DNA from: JAABTL01 sp963839375
GTDB taxonomy: Bacteria; Deinococcota; Deinococci; Deinococcales; Trueperaceae
Assembly: GCA_963839375.1 (NCBI GenBank)
Contig: CAWIUY010000007.1
Span: 310,001-374,000, forward strand
DNA: 64,000 nucleotides
Direction: 5' to 3'
Made by a program: the position numbers and the translations under genes. Positions 8,646 to 17,304 of the stretch are shown in pieces. The notes under the pieces were generated by a model. It saw nothing but the letters and a program-made list of their open reading frames with translations, was not told the DNA's origin and made no database searches. Numbering within the stretch: the stretch's first letter is position 1; each line of letters opens with the position of its first letter.

Positions 8646-10184
8646 TCAGGCGAAGCCGCGACCGGCACGCGGCAGCCGCCACCAGCGGTTGGTCATGAGC
8701 GCGAACACCGTCACCACCTCGAGGCGGCCGGCGTACATGCAGAACGTGAGCATGGCCTTGGCCAGCGGGTGCAGCTCGGCGAAGTTCGCCATGGGGCCCA
8801 CCTGGGCCAAGCCCGGACCGATGTTGCCCAGGCAGGCGATCGCCGCCGAGAAGGCGGTCGTGAACTCGCTGCCCACCAGCACGAGGACCACGGTGGTGAC
8901 CGCGAACAGCCCCACGTAGAGCGTGACGAACGCGGCCACCGACCGCAGCACGTCCTCCGGCACGACCCGGTTGCCCATGCGGACCGGCAGCACCGCCCGT
9001 GGGTGCAGGGTGCGGCGCACCTCGCGCGACGTGTGCTGGACCAGGATCACCCAACGCGCCACCTTGATGCCGCCGGCCGCCGACCCGGCGCTGCCACCGA
9101 TGAAGGCCAGGACGAGCAAGATCGCTTGGCTGCGTTCGGACCATTCGGCGAAGTCGACCGATGCGTAGCCCGTGGACGTCAGGATCGACAGCGCCTGGAA
9201 GGCGCCGTGACGCCAGGCCTCGCCCGGGCCGTAGCGGTCGGTCAGGAGGAGCGCCAACGCCACGCTGCCGATCAGCGCGATGCTCACGTACGCGCGCAGC
9301 TCGGGATCGCGCCACAGCGCCGCGAAGCGACCGGTGGCGCCGCGGTAGAGCAGCGCGAAGTTCGCGCCGGCGAAGAGCATGCCGACCACGCCGACCCAGA
9401 CGACGGGCGCCGCGAACACCTCGAAGCTGCGGGGTTCGGGCGAGAAGCCGCCCGCCGCCAGCGTCGTGAAGGCGTGGACGATGGCGTCGTAGGCACTCAT
9501 GCCCGCCACCGCGTAAGCGGCCGCCACCAACACCGTCAACGTCGTGTAGACACCCAGGATGGCGATGGCGGTGTGACGGAGGCGCGGCGTGAGCCGGTCT
9601 TCGGTGGGGCCCGGGGCCTCCGCGAAGAAGAGCTGGCGGCCGCCGATGGCGAGCTGGGGGAACAGGCCGATGAACAAGACGATGATGCCGACGCCGCCCA
9701 CCCACTGGGTGAAGCCGCGGTACCAGAACAGCACCCGTCCGACCGCGTCGAAGTCGACCAGCATCGTCGCGCCGGTGGTGGTGAAGCCCGACATCGACTC
9801 GAAGTACGCGTCCAGCGGACCAAGCACGCCCGCGCCCACGTACGGCACGGCGCCCACCAACGGCACCAGCGCCCAGGCCGAGAGCAGCGCGACGAGCGCC
9901 TCGCGACGGCTCGGATCGCCTCGGCGACGACCGGGTGCGCCGGCACGGCCCACGGTCAGCAGGGCGGCTCCCAACAGCAGCCCGACCGCACCGGCCTCGA
10001 CGAAGCCCGCCCACGACTCGCCCACGAGGGCGGCGGCCGCGGCGAAGCCGAACAGGACCAAGCCCGACATGGCCAGCACGGTGCCGAGGACGAACGGCGC
10101 GGTGCGACCACGACCGCTGGGTGGGCGCGCCTTCACCCCGACGCTCGCACGTCGTCGAGCGCCACCGAGGTCAAGCTTCGCCAC
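8646..10184 (-). CDS. trkH: Trk/Ktr potassium uptake pore subunit
   Basis: Membrane pore of a Trk/Ktr K+ uptake system with four M1-P-M2 repeats. 512 aa. Pore-loop signatures SGFTTTGATML (first) and LGNIGPGL (last) are visible. GTG 10184 overlaps the end of trkA by 14 bp; GTG 10136 is an alternative that removes 16 basic residues. It pairs with the RCK protein TrkA encoded just upstream, which gates it. A 113-bp spacer separates it from acs. Confidence 0.93.
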   Translation of the reverse strand: MAKLDLGGARRRASVGVKARPPSGRGRTAPFVLGTVLAMSGLVLFGFAAAAALVGESWAGFVEAGAVGLLLGAALLTVGRAGAPGRRRGDPSRREALVALLSAWALVPLVGAVPYVGAGVLGPLDAYFESMSGFTTTGATMLVDFDAVGRVLFWYRGFTQWVGGVGIIVLFIGLFPQLAIGGRQLFFAEAPGPTEDRLTPRLRHTAIAILGVYTTLTVLVAAAYAVAGMSAYDAIVHAFTTLAAGGFSPEPRSFEVFAAPVVWVGVVGMLFAGANFALLYRGATGRFAALWRDPELRAYVSIALIGSVALALLLTDRYGPGEAWRHGAFQALSILTSTGYASVDFAEWSERSQAILLVLAFIGGSAGSAAGGIKVARWVILVQHTSREVRRTLHPRAVLPVRMGNRVVPEDVLRSVAAFVTLYVGLFAVTTVVLVLVGSEFTTAFSAAIACLGNIGPGLAQVGPMANFAELHPLAKAMLTFCMYAGRLEVVTVFALMTNRWWRLPRAGRGFA

Positions 10185-11520
10185 CGCGCTCGTGCCGCTG
10201 CAACCAGACCTCGACCGCGGTGATGTTGTCGGGTGTCGTGATGAGGTAGAGGTGGTCGCCGGGCTGGATGATCGTCTCGCCGCGCGGGATCATCGCCCGG
10301 TTCTTGCGCACCACCGCGCCGATGAGGCTGTGAGGCGGAGCGCCCAAGGTGCTGACCGCACCCGGGACGGCGTCGTACGGGAAGGTGACCTCCATGACCT
10401 CGGCCCGGTCCTCGATGGTGGCGAGGTGGTCGACGTCGTCCACCTTGAGCCAGTTCAGCACCTCTTGCACGGCGGCGATCCGCGGCGTCAGCGGCGCGTC
10501 GATGCCGACGCGCTCGAACAGCCGTCGGTTGCGCGAGCGGCCCACACGGGTGATCACCTTCGGGATGCCGAGCTGCTTGGCGAGCAGGGACACGAGCAGG
10601 TTGGTGGCGTCGTCGCTGGTGACGGCCACCATCACGTCGGCGTCCTCGACCCGCTCTTGCTCGAGCAGCTCGAGGTCGGTCCCGTCGCCGCGCAACACGA
10701 GCGCTTTGGGCAGGAGCGCCGCCAGCTTCTCGGCGCGCTCGTCGCCCGGTTCGATGATGGTGAGATCGAAGCCGGAATCCTGCAGCTGTTCGGCCACCAT
10801 GAAACCGACGTTGCCGCCACCGACGATGGCGACCCGTTGGCGGCGCTTGGCGGGGGCGAAGCGGGCCTCGAGGCGACGCACGGCCTCGCTCGTGCCCATG
10901 AACACGACCTTGTCGCCCGGCCGGAGCGTCGTGGCGCCCGACGGGACCACGAAGCTCTCCTCCTGGATGGACCCGACCACGAGGACGTCTTCGGGCAGCC
11001 GGACGCCGCTCAGCGGTTCGTCCAGGAACGGGTCGCCCTGGGCGAGGCGGTACTCCACCATCTTGATGCGCCCGCCCGCGAACGAGGCGGTGTCGAGCGC
11101 GCGCGGGACCCGGACGATCTCGATGATCTGCTGCGCCAGGGTGCGTTGGGGCCACAACACCCGATCGATCGACAGGCCGATCGATTGCATGGCGCCGCGC
11201 TGTCGGAAGGCATCGACGTAGCGTTGCCGCGTCACGAACGCCATCGTCTCCTTGGCCCCCAGGCCCTTCGCGGCCAGGCAGGCGAGCACGTTGATGTCGT
11301 CGTTGAGCGTGCAGGCGATGAAGGCGTCCGCCCGCTCGACGCTCGCGGCGCGCAGGTCGTCGGGGTCGGCGCCGTTGCCACGGATGAAGCGGACGTCCAT
11401 CGATTCGAAGGCGTCGGCGCGGGACTCGTCGATCTCCAGGACGGTCACGTTGTGGGAGCGGAAGAGGGCGTCGGCGATCTGCACGCCGATCTCGCCTCCT
11501 CCGACGAGGACGACGTTCAT
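10171..11520 (-). CDS. trkA: Trk potassium uptake regulatory protein TrkA
   Basis: Cytoplasmic NAD(H)/nucleotide-binding gating subunit of the TrkH channel. 449 aa with two RCK-N/RCK-C halves: GGGEIGVQIA at residue 7 and GGGNVGFMVAE near 240, each followed by an RCK-C domain. ATG 11520 is the start; openings further upstream have no family similarity. A -10 TATCAT lies 9 nt before it, so the message is nearly leaderless. The 14-bp overlap with trkH implies coupled, near-stoichiometric expression. Confidence 0.95.
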   Translation of the reverse strand: MNVVLVGGGEIGVQIADALFRSHNVTVLEIDESRADAFESMDVRFIRGNGADPDDLRAASVERADAFIACTLNDDINVLACLAAKGLGAKETMAFVTRQRYVDAFRQRGAMQSIGLSIDRVLWPQRTLAQQIIEIVRVPRALDTASFAGGRIKMVEYRLAQGDPFLDEPLSGVRLPEDVLVVGSIQEESFVVPSGATTLRPGDKVVFMGTSEAVRRLEARFAPAKRRQRVAIVGGGNVGFMVAEQLQDSGFDLTIIEPGDERAEKLAALLPKALVLRGDGTDLELLEQERVEDADVMVAVTSDDATNLLVSLLAKQLGIPKVITRVGRSRNRRLFERVGIDAPLTPRIAAVQEVLNWLKVDDVDHLATIEDRAEVMEVTFPYDAVPGAVSTLGAPPHSLIGAVVRKNRAMIPRGETIIQPGDHLYLITTPDNITAVEVWLQRHERGGEA

Positions 11521-11529
11521 CGGCTGCGC

Positions 11530-11535
11530 ATGATA
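11530..11535 (-). promoter_or_regulatory. -10 element TATCAT of trkA-trkH
   Basis: TATCAT on the minus strand, 9 nt before the trkA ATG, slightly further out than the usual 5-7. Confidence 0.4.
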
Positions 11536-11638
11536 GCCCCGCCACGCGACCGTGTCCACGCGGGCGAGGCCACGCGCATCGTGGACGCGTCGGCAGCGCC
11601 GGTCGGCAGGTTCGGGCCCGGCCACCCACCGGCGGCGT

Positions 11639-13150
11639 TCACCGCCGCCTCGCGAACCAGGCGACCGGGGTCAGCGCCAACCCCGCCATGAGCACCAGCC
11701 ACGGGACCTGGCTGGCGTGACGCGCGTAGAAGGTAACGCTGTCGGTCGTGCCGAAGCGCACCGCGAGCGTGTCGGGGACCCCCCGCGGCAGCTCGGCGGC
11801 GATGCGACCGTAGGGATCGATCGCCGCCGTCACACCGTCGTTGCCGGCGCGCAAGAGCCAGCGTCGGTTCTCGATCGCCCGCAGCCGACCCATGTCGAGG
11901 TGCTGACGGGCGCCGTCGCCCCGTGCGAACCAGGCGTCGTTCGTGATCACCACCAGCACGCCGGCGCCGAGCCGCGCCATCGCCGCGCTGACCGTCGGGA
12001 AGACGCTCTCGTAGCAGATCCCCACCCCCACCGGCCCGACGCCGGTGACGAGGGTAGCGGGACCCGGGCCGGGCACCGTGTTGGCGAGCAACGGCATCCC
12101 CAGCAGCCCGAACACCGCCCGGTAGAGGCCGGGCACCTGCTCGAGCAGCGGCCAGCGCTCACCGAAGGGCACCAGCACGTGCTTGTCGTAGCGGCCATCG
12201 AGCTGGCCCCCGCTCAGGGCGTAGGCGGCGTTGGCGCCGCCGCCCTCGACCCGGGCGCGCCCGCCGACCACGAACGAAGACGTCGGCGCGGCCGCCTGGA
12301 TGGCGCTGCGACCGCCTTCGCCGCGGGCCCCTTCGAGCTCCGTACCGAGCACGGCGCCCTCGGGCCATACCACCAGGTCCGGCGCCGCCGCCATGGCGTC
12401 GACCGCGGCGCGCGTGAGGCCCACGTGCACGCTCAGCTCCTGCGCGGCGGTGGTGGCGCGGCCGAACGGATCGACGTTGCCCTGGACCAACAGCGCCGTG
12501 CGATCGGCGGGCACCTCGTGTTGACCGATGGCGGTCGCGCCCCATGCCCACATCAGCGCCAGGAGCGCGGCGGCGCCGACCGGAGCCGCCCAGCGCCCGC
12601 GCGAAGACCGCCCGCGAACGTTCGGGGCGAACGGCAGCGCCAGCAGGGCGGCCGCGACGGCGACCACGAGGCTGAGCCCGGTGACGCCGATGCTGTCGGC
12701 GACCTGCACCACCGGGGTCCCCAGCCAGGCGTACCCGAGGGTGCCCCAGGGGAAGGCGAAGTAGCCGGTCGCCCGCAGGACCTCGGCGACCAGCCAGTAG
12801 AGGGGCAGCACCAGGAGCGTGGCGGCGCCACGACCGCCGACGGCGCGCGCGATGGCGGTGACGGCGCCCCACATGGCCGCCAGGATGGCCAACATGAACG
12901 GATGCAGGGCCCAGTACCAAGGCCCGAGCAGCCCGGGCTCGGCGAAGCTGAGCGGTAGCCAGGCCACGTACACCGCGAAGAAGCCGAGCCCGAACGAGGC
13001 TCCGACCACGAAGGCCGCGCGCACGTCGGCGGCGCGGGCCGTCAGCGCGAACGGGACCGCCAGCACCAGCACCAGTGGCCACACGCCGTTCGGAGGCAGG
13101 GCCAGCGCCAGGACGACGCCGGCCGCAGCGGCGACGAGGGCGGGGATCAC
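11639..13150 (-). CDS. lnt: Apolipoprotein N-acyltransferase Lnt
   Basis: Inner-membrane enzyme that N-acylates the lipoprotein cysteine, the last step of lipoprotein maturation. 503 aa: about six N-terminal membrane helices, then a periplasmic carbon-nitrogen hydrolase domain. The E-K-C triad is present in WPEGAV, YDKHVLVPFGE and CYESVFP, with a final helix before the ARRR end. GTG 13150 overlaps the M20 peptidase stop as GTGA. Lnt is typical of diderm bacteria, so this genome probably has an outer membrane; a lipoprotein client (subtilase, 49554) is in the window. Confidence 0.95.
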   Translation of the reverse strand: MIPALVAAAAGVVLALALPPNGVWPLVLVLAVPFALTARAADVRAAFVVGASFGLGFFAVYVAWLPLSFAEPGLLGPWYWALHPFMLAILAAMWGAVTAIARAVGGRGAATLLVLPLYWLVAEVLRATGYFAFPWGTLGYAWLGTPVVQVADSIGVTGLSLVVAVAAALLALPFAPNVRGRSSRGRWAAPVGAAALLALMWAWGATAIGQHEVPADRTALLVQGNVDPFGRATTAAQELSVHVGLTRAAVDAMAAAPDLVVWPEGAVLGTELEGARGEGGRSAIQAAAPTSSFVVGGRARVEGGGANAAYALSGGQLDGRYDKHVLVPFGERWPLLEQVPGLYRAVFGLLGMPLLANTVPGPGPATLVTGVGPVGVGICYESVFPTVSAAMARLGAGVLVVITNDAWFARGDGARQHLDMGRLRAIENRRWLLRAGNDGVTAAIDPYGRIAAELPRGVPDTLAVRFGTTDSVTFYARHASQVPWLVLMAGLALTPVAWFARRR

Positions 13151-14334
13151 GCGGTCGCGACGAGCGCCGCCAACAACGCCACACGATCGAGCGAGGCACC
13201 GATCCGGATGTGCTCGGTACGGGCGTGAGGCCCGCCACCGCAGGCGCCGAGACCGTCGAGGGTGGGGACCCCCAACGCGGACGTGAAGTTGCCGTCCGAG
13301 CCGCCGCCGACCACCGCGCTCGCGAGCGTCTCGTCCCACGCCGCCGCATGGGCGCGCGCCCGCTCGAAGAGCGCCCGGTTGGCGTCCGTCGGTTCCATGG
13401 GGGGCCGGTTGAGCCCGCCCGAGACCGTGACCTGCACGCGTTCGTCGCGCGGCTCCCAGGCCCGGATGGCGTCGTCGATCCGCTCGGCCTCGTCGAGCCG
13501 CAGCACCCGGGCGTCGACGTCGAGCGTGGCCCGCTCGGTGATGACGTTCACGGGCCCTGCCGCGTGGGCGACGGTCGGATGCACGGTGGTACCGGCCTCG
13601 AGGTCGTCCAACGAGCGCGCGAACAGCACCGCGTGCGCGAGTTCGACGAGCGCGCTCGCGCCCGCCTCGGGATGGTTGCCGGCGTGGGCGGGGACCCCGT
13701 GGAAGTCGAGATGGAAGTCGGCCACGCCCTTGCGCCCCACCTTGAGGGCACCGTCGTCGCGGGCGGGCTCGACGACGAACACGCGATCGTGCGCGTGCGC
13801 CTCGGCCTCGATGCGTTCGCGGCTCCGAGCCGAGCCCGTCTCCTCGTCCGAGGTCACCAGCAGCGTCAGCCGGCCGGCCGGCAGGGCGTCGGCCGCGCGC
13901 ACGAGGCGCGCGGCCAGCACCGCCGCCACGATGCCGGCCTTCATGTCGAGGACGCCGGGTCCGGCCGCCTCGTCGCGCTCGGCGTCCACCCGCCACGGCA
14001 TGGAGGCCAAGGTGCCCACCGGCCACACCGTGTCGAGGTGCGCCAGCAGCAACGTGCCGCGGTCGCGACCGTCGCCGTCCAGGGTCGCGCACAAGACGTC
14101 ACCGACGTCGGCGCGTGGTTCGCGTTCGACCTGCCACCCGTCGCGCGTGAGGGTCGCGGCGACGAGGTCGGCCATCGCGTCGCAGGCCGACTTGTCGTGC
14201 GTCGGGGACTCGGTCTCGACGAAAGCCTGGAGCAGTTCGAGGTACGGGGCGCGGAGGTCGCGCGCTGCGGCGCGGAGGTCGTGCGCTGCGGCGCGAACGT
14301 CTTGCGCCGACGAAAGGAGGTCGCGAGGCGGCAT
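13147..14334 (-). CDS. M20-family metallopeptidase (carboxypeptidase G2-like)
   Basis: Dinuclear zinc exopeptidase or deacylase of the M20 clan. 395 aa. Metal and catalytic motifs are complete: HLDTVWPVGT, GPGVLDMKAG and SDEETGS, then the dimerisation lid and GGGSDGN. Closest in style to CPG2 glutamate carboxypeptidases; substrate not predictable. The first 30 residues hold three heptads of the form D-L-R-A-A-A-x, encoded by 21-bp repeats, absent from typical relatives and likely a short amphipathic helix. Leaderless: TAGACT is 6 nt before the ATG. lnt follows with a 4-base overlap. Confidence 0.88.
   Translation of the reverse strand: MPPRDLLSSAQDVRAAAHDLRAAARDLRAPYLELLQAFVETESPTHDKSACDAMADLVAATLTRDGWQVEREPRADVGDVLCATLDGDGRDRGTLLLAHLDTVWPVGTLASMPWRVDAERDEAAGPGVLDMKAGIVAAVLAARLVRAADALPAGRLTLLVTSDEETGSARSRERIEAEAHAHDRVFVVEPARDDGALKVGRKGVADFHLDFHGVPAHAGNHPEAGASALVELAHAVLFARSLDDLEAGTTVHPTVAHAAGPVNVITERATLDVDARVLRLDEAERIDDAIRAWEPRDERVQVTVSGGLNRPPMEPTDANRALFERARAHAAAWDETLASAVVGGGSDGNFTSALGVPTLDGLGACGGGPHARTEHIRIGASLDRVALLAALVATA
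14249..14311. repeat. Three 21-bp tandem repeats at the 5' end of the M20 gene
   Basis: Units 14249-14269, 14270-14290 and 14291-14311; the first two differ at one base, the third is diverged. They encode heptads DLRAAAR, DLRAAAH and a DVRAAA variant. Confidence 0.7.
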
Positions 14335-14340
14335 GACGAC

Positions 14341-14346
14341 AGTCTA
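14341..14346 (-). promoter_or_regulatory. -10 element TAGACT of the M20 gene (leaderless)
   Basis: Minus-strand TAGACT ends 6 nt before ATG 14334, placing the transcription start at the start codon. It overlaps the end of the neighbouring 154-aa gene. Confidence 0.55.
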
Positions 14347-14808
14347 GGCCGGGTCGCGCGTGCGCGAGGTCTGGCGGCGACGTCCGCGACGCCGCCCACC
14401 CTCGCGCGGTGGGCCGTCCGCGTCGGGCCCGCTCGCGCCGGCGACCGCGTCGGAGGCGCGCCGTCCGCCGCCCTGCGGGCGCCCCGCCGGGGCCAGGTGG
14501 TCGCCGCGCGCGACGGCCTCGCCCCACAGGCGTTCGGCCAGCGCCCGCACGCTCGGTTCCGCGGTCGTACGGGCGTAGGCGTACCCCATCCGCAGGTCGC
14601 TGGCGCGCTGTGCGGGATCGCCGGCCAGCAGGTGGCGCGACAGGTAGACCTGCGCGAGCAACACGTCGCGCATCCGCTGGGGTCGGACGGCGTGGAGGTC
14701 GCTGAGGGCCTCCTCGTACGCGATCGCCGCCGCCCGGGCGTCGCCACGCTCGTCGAGCGCGCGCCCGCGGCGGAAGTGCTTGGCGGCCTCGTACAGGAGT
14801 TCTCGCAT
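14344..14808 (-). CDS. TPR-like small protein with disordered basic tail, unknown function
   Basis: 154 aa, not recognised as a named family. Residues 1-95 are helical and look like two or three tetratricopeptide-like repeats (FRRGRALDERGDARAAAIAYEEAL fits the TPR consensus spacing). From about 100 on it is Gly/Arg/Pro-rich and probably disordered (RRRGRRRQ), so it might contact nucleic acid, but that is speculation. Leaderless with its own -10 (TAGCAT). It lies 9 bp after the GPH symporter gene on the same strand, and its 3' end contains the promoter of the M20 gene. Confidence 0.7.
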   Translation of the reverse strand: MRELLYEAAKHFRRGRALDERGDARAAAIAYEEALSDLHAVRPQRMRDVLLAQVYLSRHLLAGDPAQRASDLRMGYAYARTTAEPSVRALAERLWGEAVARGDHLAPAGRPQGGGRRASDAVAGASGPDADGPPREGGRRRGRRRQTSRTRDPA

Positions 14809-14814
14809 GGTCCG

Positions 14815-14820
14815 ATGCTA
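14815..14820 (-). promoter_or_regulatory. -10 element TAGCAT of the 154-aa gene (leaderless)
   Basis: Minus-strand TAGCAT, 6 nt before ATG 14808. It overlaps the last codons of the upstream symporter gene. Confidence 0.55.
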
Positions 14821-16242
14821 CCGCACGGCGCTGGACCCGCCGGGTGCGCCCCGGACCCGCCCTTCGTGCGCGGAACGGGCCTCCAGCGCCGCCACGACCG
14901 CCGCATGGCGGGCGCGCGTGATGGGGAAGGTCCACACCAGGCCGGCCGCGGCGACGAACACCAGCGCTGCGACCGGTCCCGTCATGAGCCGCAGGCCGGC
15001 CACGGTCGCCTCGGACTGGACCGCCGAGCCCTGGACGTACCCGAAGACCGCGGCCGCGATGGCGTTGGCGAACACCCCCACCGACCCGGCCACCTTCTGG
15101 CCGAACGTGAACAGCGCGTACAACAGACCCTCCCGGCGCTCGCCATGGGTCCACGCGTCGAACTCGACCACGTCGGGGAGCATCGCCCACGGCAGCATCA
15201 TGACGGCGGCCAGGCCGACGCCCGCCAGGGCCGTCAGCGCGAGCAGCGTGGGCGTCACCCCGCCGGCGGGGGTCACCGCCACGAGCGTCGCGACGGCCGC
15301 CGCCAGGAGCAGCAGCCCGGCGGTGAGCGCGGTGCGCTTGCCCCAGGTGGCGCTCACGCGGCCCCAGGCCGGGAAGGCGAGGACGGCGGTGCCGAACAGG
15401 AGCCCCAACACGAGCGTCTGCGCTTCGCCGGGCAGGGCGAGCGCCGACTCGAGGTAGAAGGGCAGCATCGAGTTGAGCAGCATGATCCCCAGCGTCACGA
15501 CGAGGAACAGCGTCCAGACCGACGTGTAGCCGGGCGCTCGGAAAGCGCTGGCCCAACCGCCGCGCGAGGGTCCGGTCGCAGGCGCTGCATGCCGCCGCGG
15601 CGGTTCCGGCACCACCGCGGCCGTCGTCAGGTAGGCGGCGATCGCCACGAGGCCGAAGATGACGCCCATCGCGCGCCAACCGGCCGGACCGGCGGCGGCC
15701 AGGTCGCCGCCGCCCGCCACCGTCAAGACCACGAGCGGCGGCACGGCGACGGCCAGCATCGAGGCGATGACGCCGAACCCGACGCGCCAGCCCGTCAGCG
15801 CCGTGCGCTCGTCGTAGCCGGGGGCGAGTTCTGGCGTGAGCGCCATCGTCGGCACCTGCACGACCGTGTAGGCGATGCCGAACAAGATGAAGGCCACGGC
15901 GGCGTAGGCGATGGCGGCCGCCGCGCCGAGGTCGGGCGACCACCACACGGCCGCGAAGGTGGCGCCGAGGGGGACCGCCCCCCAGCGCAAGAACGGCAGC
16001 CGTCCGACGGACGTGCGCCACCGATCGGCCAGCACGCCCATGATCGGGTCCGTGACCGCGTCGACGAGGCGGCCGGCCACGAAGACCGCTCCCGCCCACA
16101 GCGGCGGTACGCCGGCGACGTTCACGAGCGCGTACAGCAGCCAGGTGTTGACCGCGACGAACGTGAGCGAGGCGCCGAGGTCGGACGCGCCGTAGGCGGC
16201 CTTGACGCGCAGGGGCAGGGACGGGGTGGCTGGGGCGCTCAC
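14818..16242 (-). CDS. MFS transporter of the GPH (MelB-like) sugar symporter type
   Basis: Twelve-helix major facilitator, 474 aa. GPH features: AYGASDLGASL at the N terminus, the DPIMGVLADRWRTSVGRLPFLRWG loop between helices 2 and 3, and the WAMLPDVVEFDAWTHGERREG stretch in the second half that carries acidic residues of cation-sugar symport. Substrate unknown, possibly a glycoside or hexuronide. GTG 16242 overlaps the stop of the preceding gene (GTGA), so it is translated with that unrecognised protein. Confidence 0.85.
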   Translation of the reverse strand: MSAPATPSLPLRVKAAYGASDLGASLTFVAVNTWLLYALVNVAGVPPLWAGAVFVAGRLVDAVTDPIMGVLADRWRTSVGRLPFLRWGAVPLGATFAAVWWSPDLGAAAAIAYAAVAFILFGIAYTVVQVPTMALTPELAPGYDERTALTGWRVGFGVIASMLAVAVPPLVVLTVAGGGDLAAAGPAGWRAMGVIFGLVAIAAYLTTAAVVPEPPRRHAAPATGPSRGGWASAFRAPGYTSVWTLFLVVTLGIMLLNSMLPFYLESALALPGEAQTLVLGLLFGTAVLAFPAWGRVSATWGKRTALTAGLLLLAAAVATLVAVTPAGGVTPTLLALTALAGVGLAAVMMLPWAMLPDVVEFDAWTHGERREGLLYALFTFGQKVAGSVGVFANAIAAAVFGYVQGSAVQSEATVAGLRLMTGPVAALVFVAAAGLVWTFPITRARHAAVVAALEARSAHEGRVRGAPGGSSAVR

Positions 16243-17246
16243 GTCGGCCCCGACGGGACCTCGAAGGGACGCTCGAGCCCCGCCAGCGCCGCCTCGCGGG
16301 CCTCGGCCGGCGCCCATGCGAGCGCCAACACGCCCCGGTACGCCTGCAGGGCGCGGTCGCGCCGGTCGGCGAGGTCGCGCAGTTGGCCCAGCCGAGCCAG
16401 GAGCAGCCCCGGCAACAGGTACGGCTCGCGGAAGTCCCCGTGCGACACCCGCTCCAAGACCTCGAGGGCCTCGGCCGGATGGCCGTGGGTCAGCAGCACC
16501 TGGGCCTCCAGGAAGCCGGCCTCGGCCTCCTGGCCTTCGCGCAGCTGCCGCAGGAGTCCGGCAGGATCGGGCGTGTCGGCCCGCCAGGCGACGTCGAGCA
16601 AGGCACGCCGCCGGGCCTCGACCGACACGGGCGGTGACGCGATGGGTGACCAGGCCACGCCGGCCTCCTCGAGCGCCGCCACGACCGCCGGCCACAGGTC
16701 GAGCGCGACGAGCCAGGCGGGCCGCTGCCCGCCGGCGATCAGCGTCCGGTCACGCGCCAGGCGCGCCCGCTCGAAGCGCCACGACGTGGCCGGTCCGTCC
16801 CCGAAGGCGTCGAGCCGCTGACGCAGGTCGTCGACCAGCGGCGGCACGACCTCGCCCAGCAGACGGGTCAGATCGAGCGGCAGCGGCAGCAGGGTCTCGA
16901 GCGGCGCCAGCGTCCGCCGGGCGGCATCGAGCTCGGCGCGGGCGGCCGGGAACCCTTCGAGGTATCGGCGCAGGTCGGCCTCGGCGTCGGGCACCGGCGG
17001 CGGTGCGCCGACGCCCAGGACCGGCGTTCCCCGTCGCCGGGCCCAACCCACCAGCGTCCACGGCAAGGCGATCTCGTCGGTCCCCTGCCAGCCGGCGTCG
17101 GCGTCGTACCCGGGCGCCAGCGCGCTCGTCACGACGACGTCGGGGTCCAGCGCCTCGAGCGCGTCGCGCACCGTGACCACGTTCCAGCGCGGATGGCGCA
17201 GATGCCAGGGGCCGGTCAGGGGCACGAGCGTCAGGGGCGCGGTCAC
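16239..17246 (-). CDS. Conserved-looking protein of unknown function
   Basis: 335 aa, soluble, not recognised. The N-terminal half reads like an alpha/beta fold (ALDPDVVVTSALAPGYDAD, then GTPVLGVGAPPPVPDAE), and the C-terminal 120 residues are helical and repeat-like (EAEAGFLEAQVLLTHGHPAEALEVLERV), resembling TPRs. GTG 17246 is 6 nt after a -10 TACGAT, so the mRNA is leaderless; an ATG at 17420 would extend it into the divergent gene. Its stop overlaps the symporter start, suggesting a shared task, perhaps handling or sensing the imported compound (inference). Confidence 0.65.
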   Translation of the reverse strand: MTAPLTLVPLTGPWHLRHPRWNVVTVRDALEALDPDVVVTSALAPGYDADAGWQGTDEIALPWTLVGWARRRGTPVLGVGAPPPVPDAEADLRRYLEGFPAARAELDAARRTLAPLETLLPLPLDLTRLLGEVVPPLVDDLRQRLDAFGDGPATSWRFERARLARDRTLIAGGQRPAWLVALDLWPAVVAALEEAGVAWSPIASPPVSVEARRRALLDVAWRADTPDPAGLLRQLREGQEAEAGFLEAQVLLTHGHPAEALEVLERVSHGDFREPYLLPGLLLARLGQLRDLADRRDRALQAYRGVLALAWAPAEAREAALAGLERPFEVPSGPT

Positions 17247-17252
17247 GACCCC

Positions 17253-17258
17253 ATCGTA
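17253..17258 (-). promoter_or_regulatory. -10 element TACGAT of the 335-aa gene (leaderless)
   Basis: Minus-strand TACGAT, 6 nt before GTG 17246, within a 58-bp divergent intergenic region shared with the 475-aa gene. Confidence 0.55.
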
Positions 17259-17292
17259 CGTTTTGTCAACCCGTCGGCGTCGGAGGGTTGGG

Positions 17293-17298
17293 TACCAT
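17293..17298 (+). promoter_or_regulatory. -10 element TACCAT of the 475-aa gene (leaderless)
   Basis: TACCAT, 6 nt before ATG 17305. The two divergent -10 elements are only 34 bp apart, so polymerase binding at one should interfere with the other. Confidence 0.55.
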
Positions 17299-17304
17299 GC
17301 GCCC

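Noticed and set aside
17263..17270. TTGACA-like sequence as a -35 of the divergent promoters
   Set aside because: On the minus strand it is only about 5 bp from the -10, and on the plus strand the spacing is about 24 bp; neither is a normal -35 spacing.
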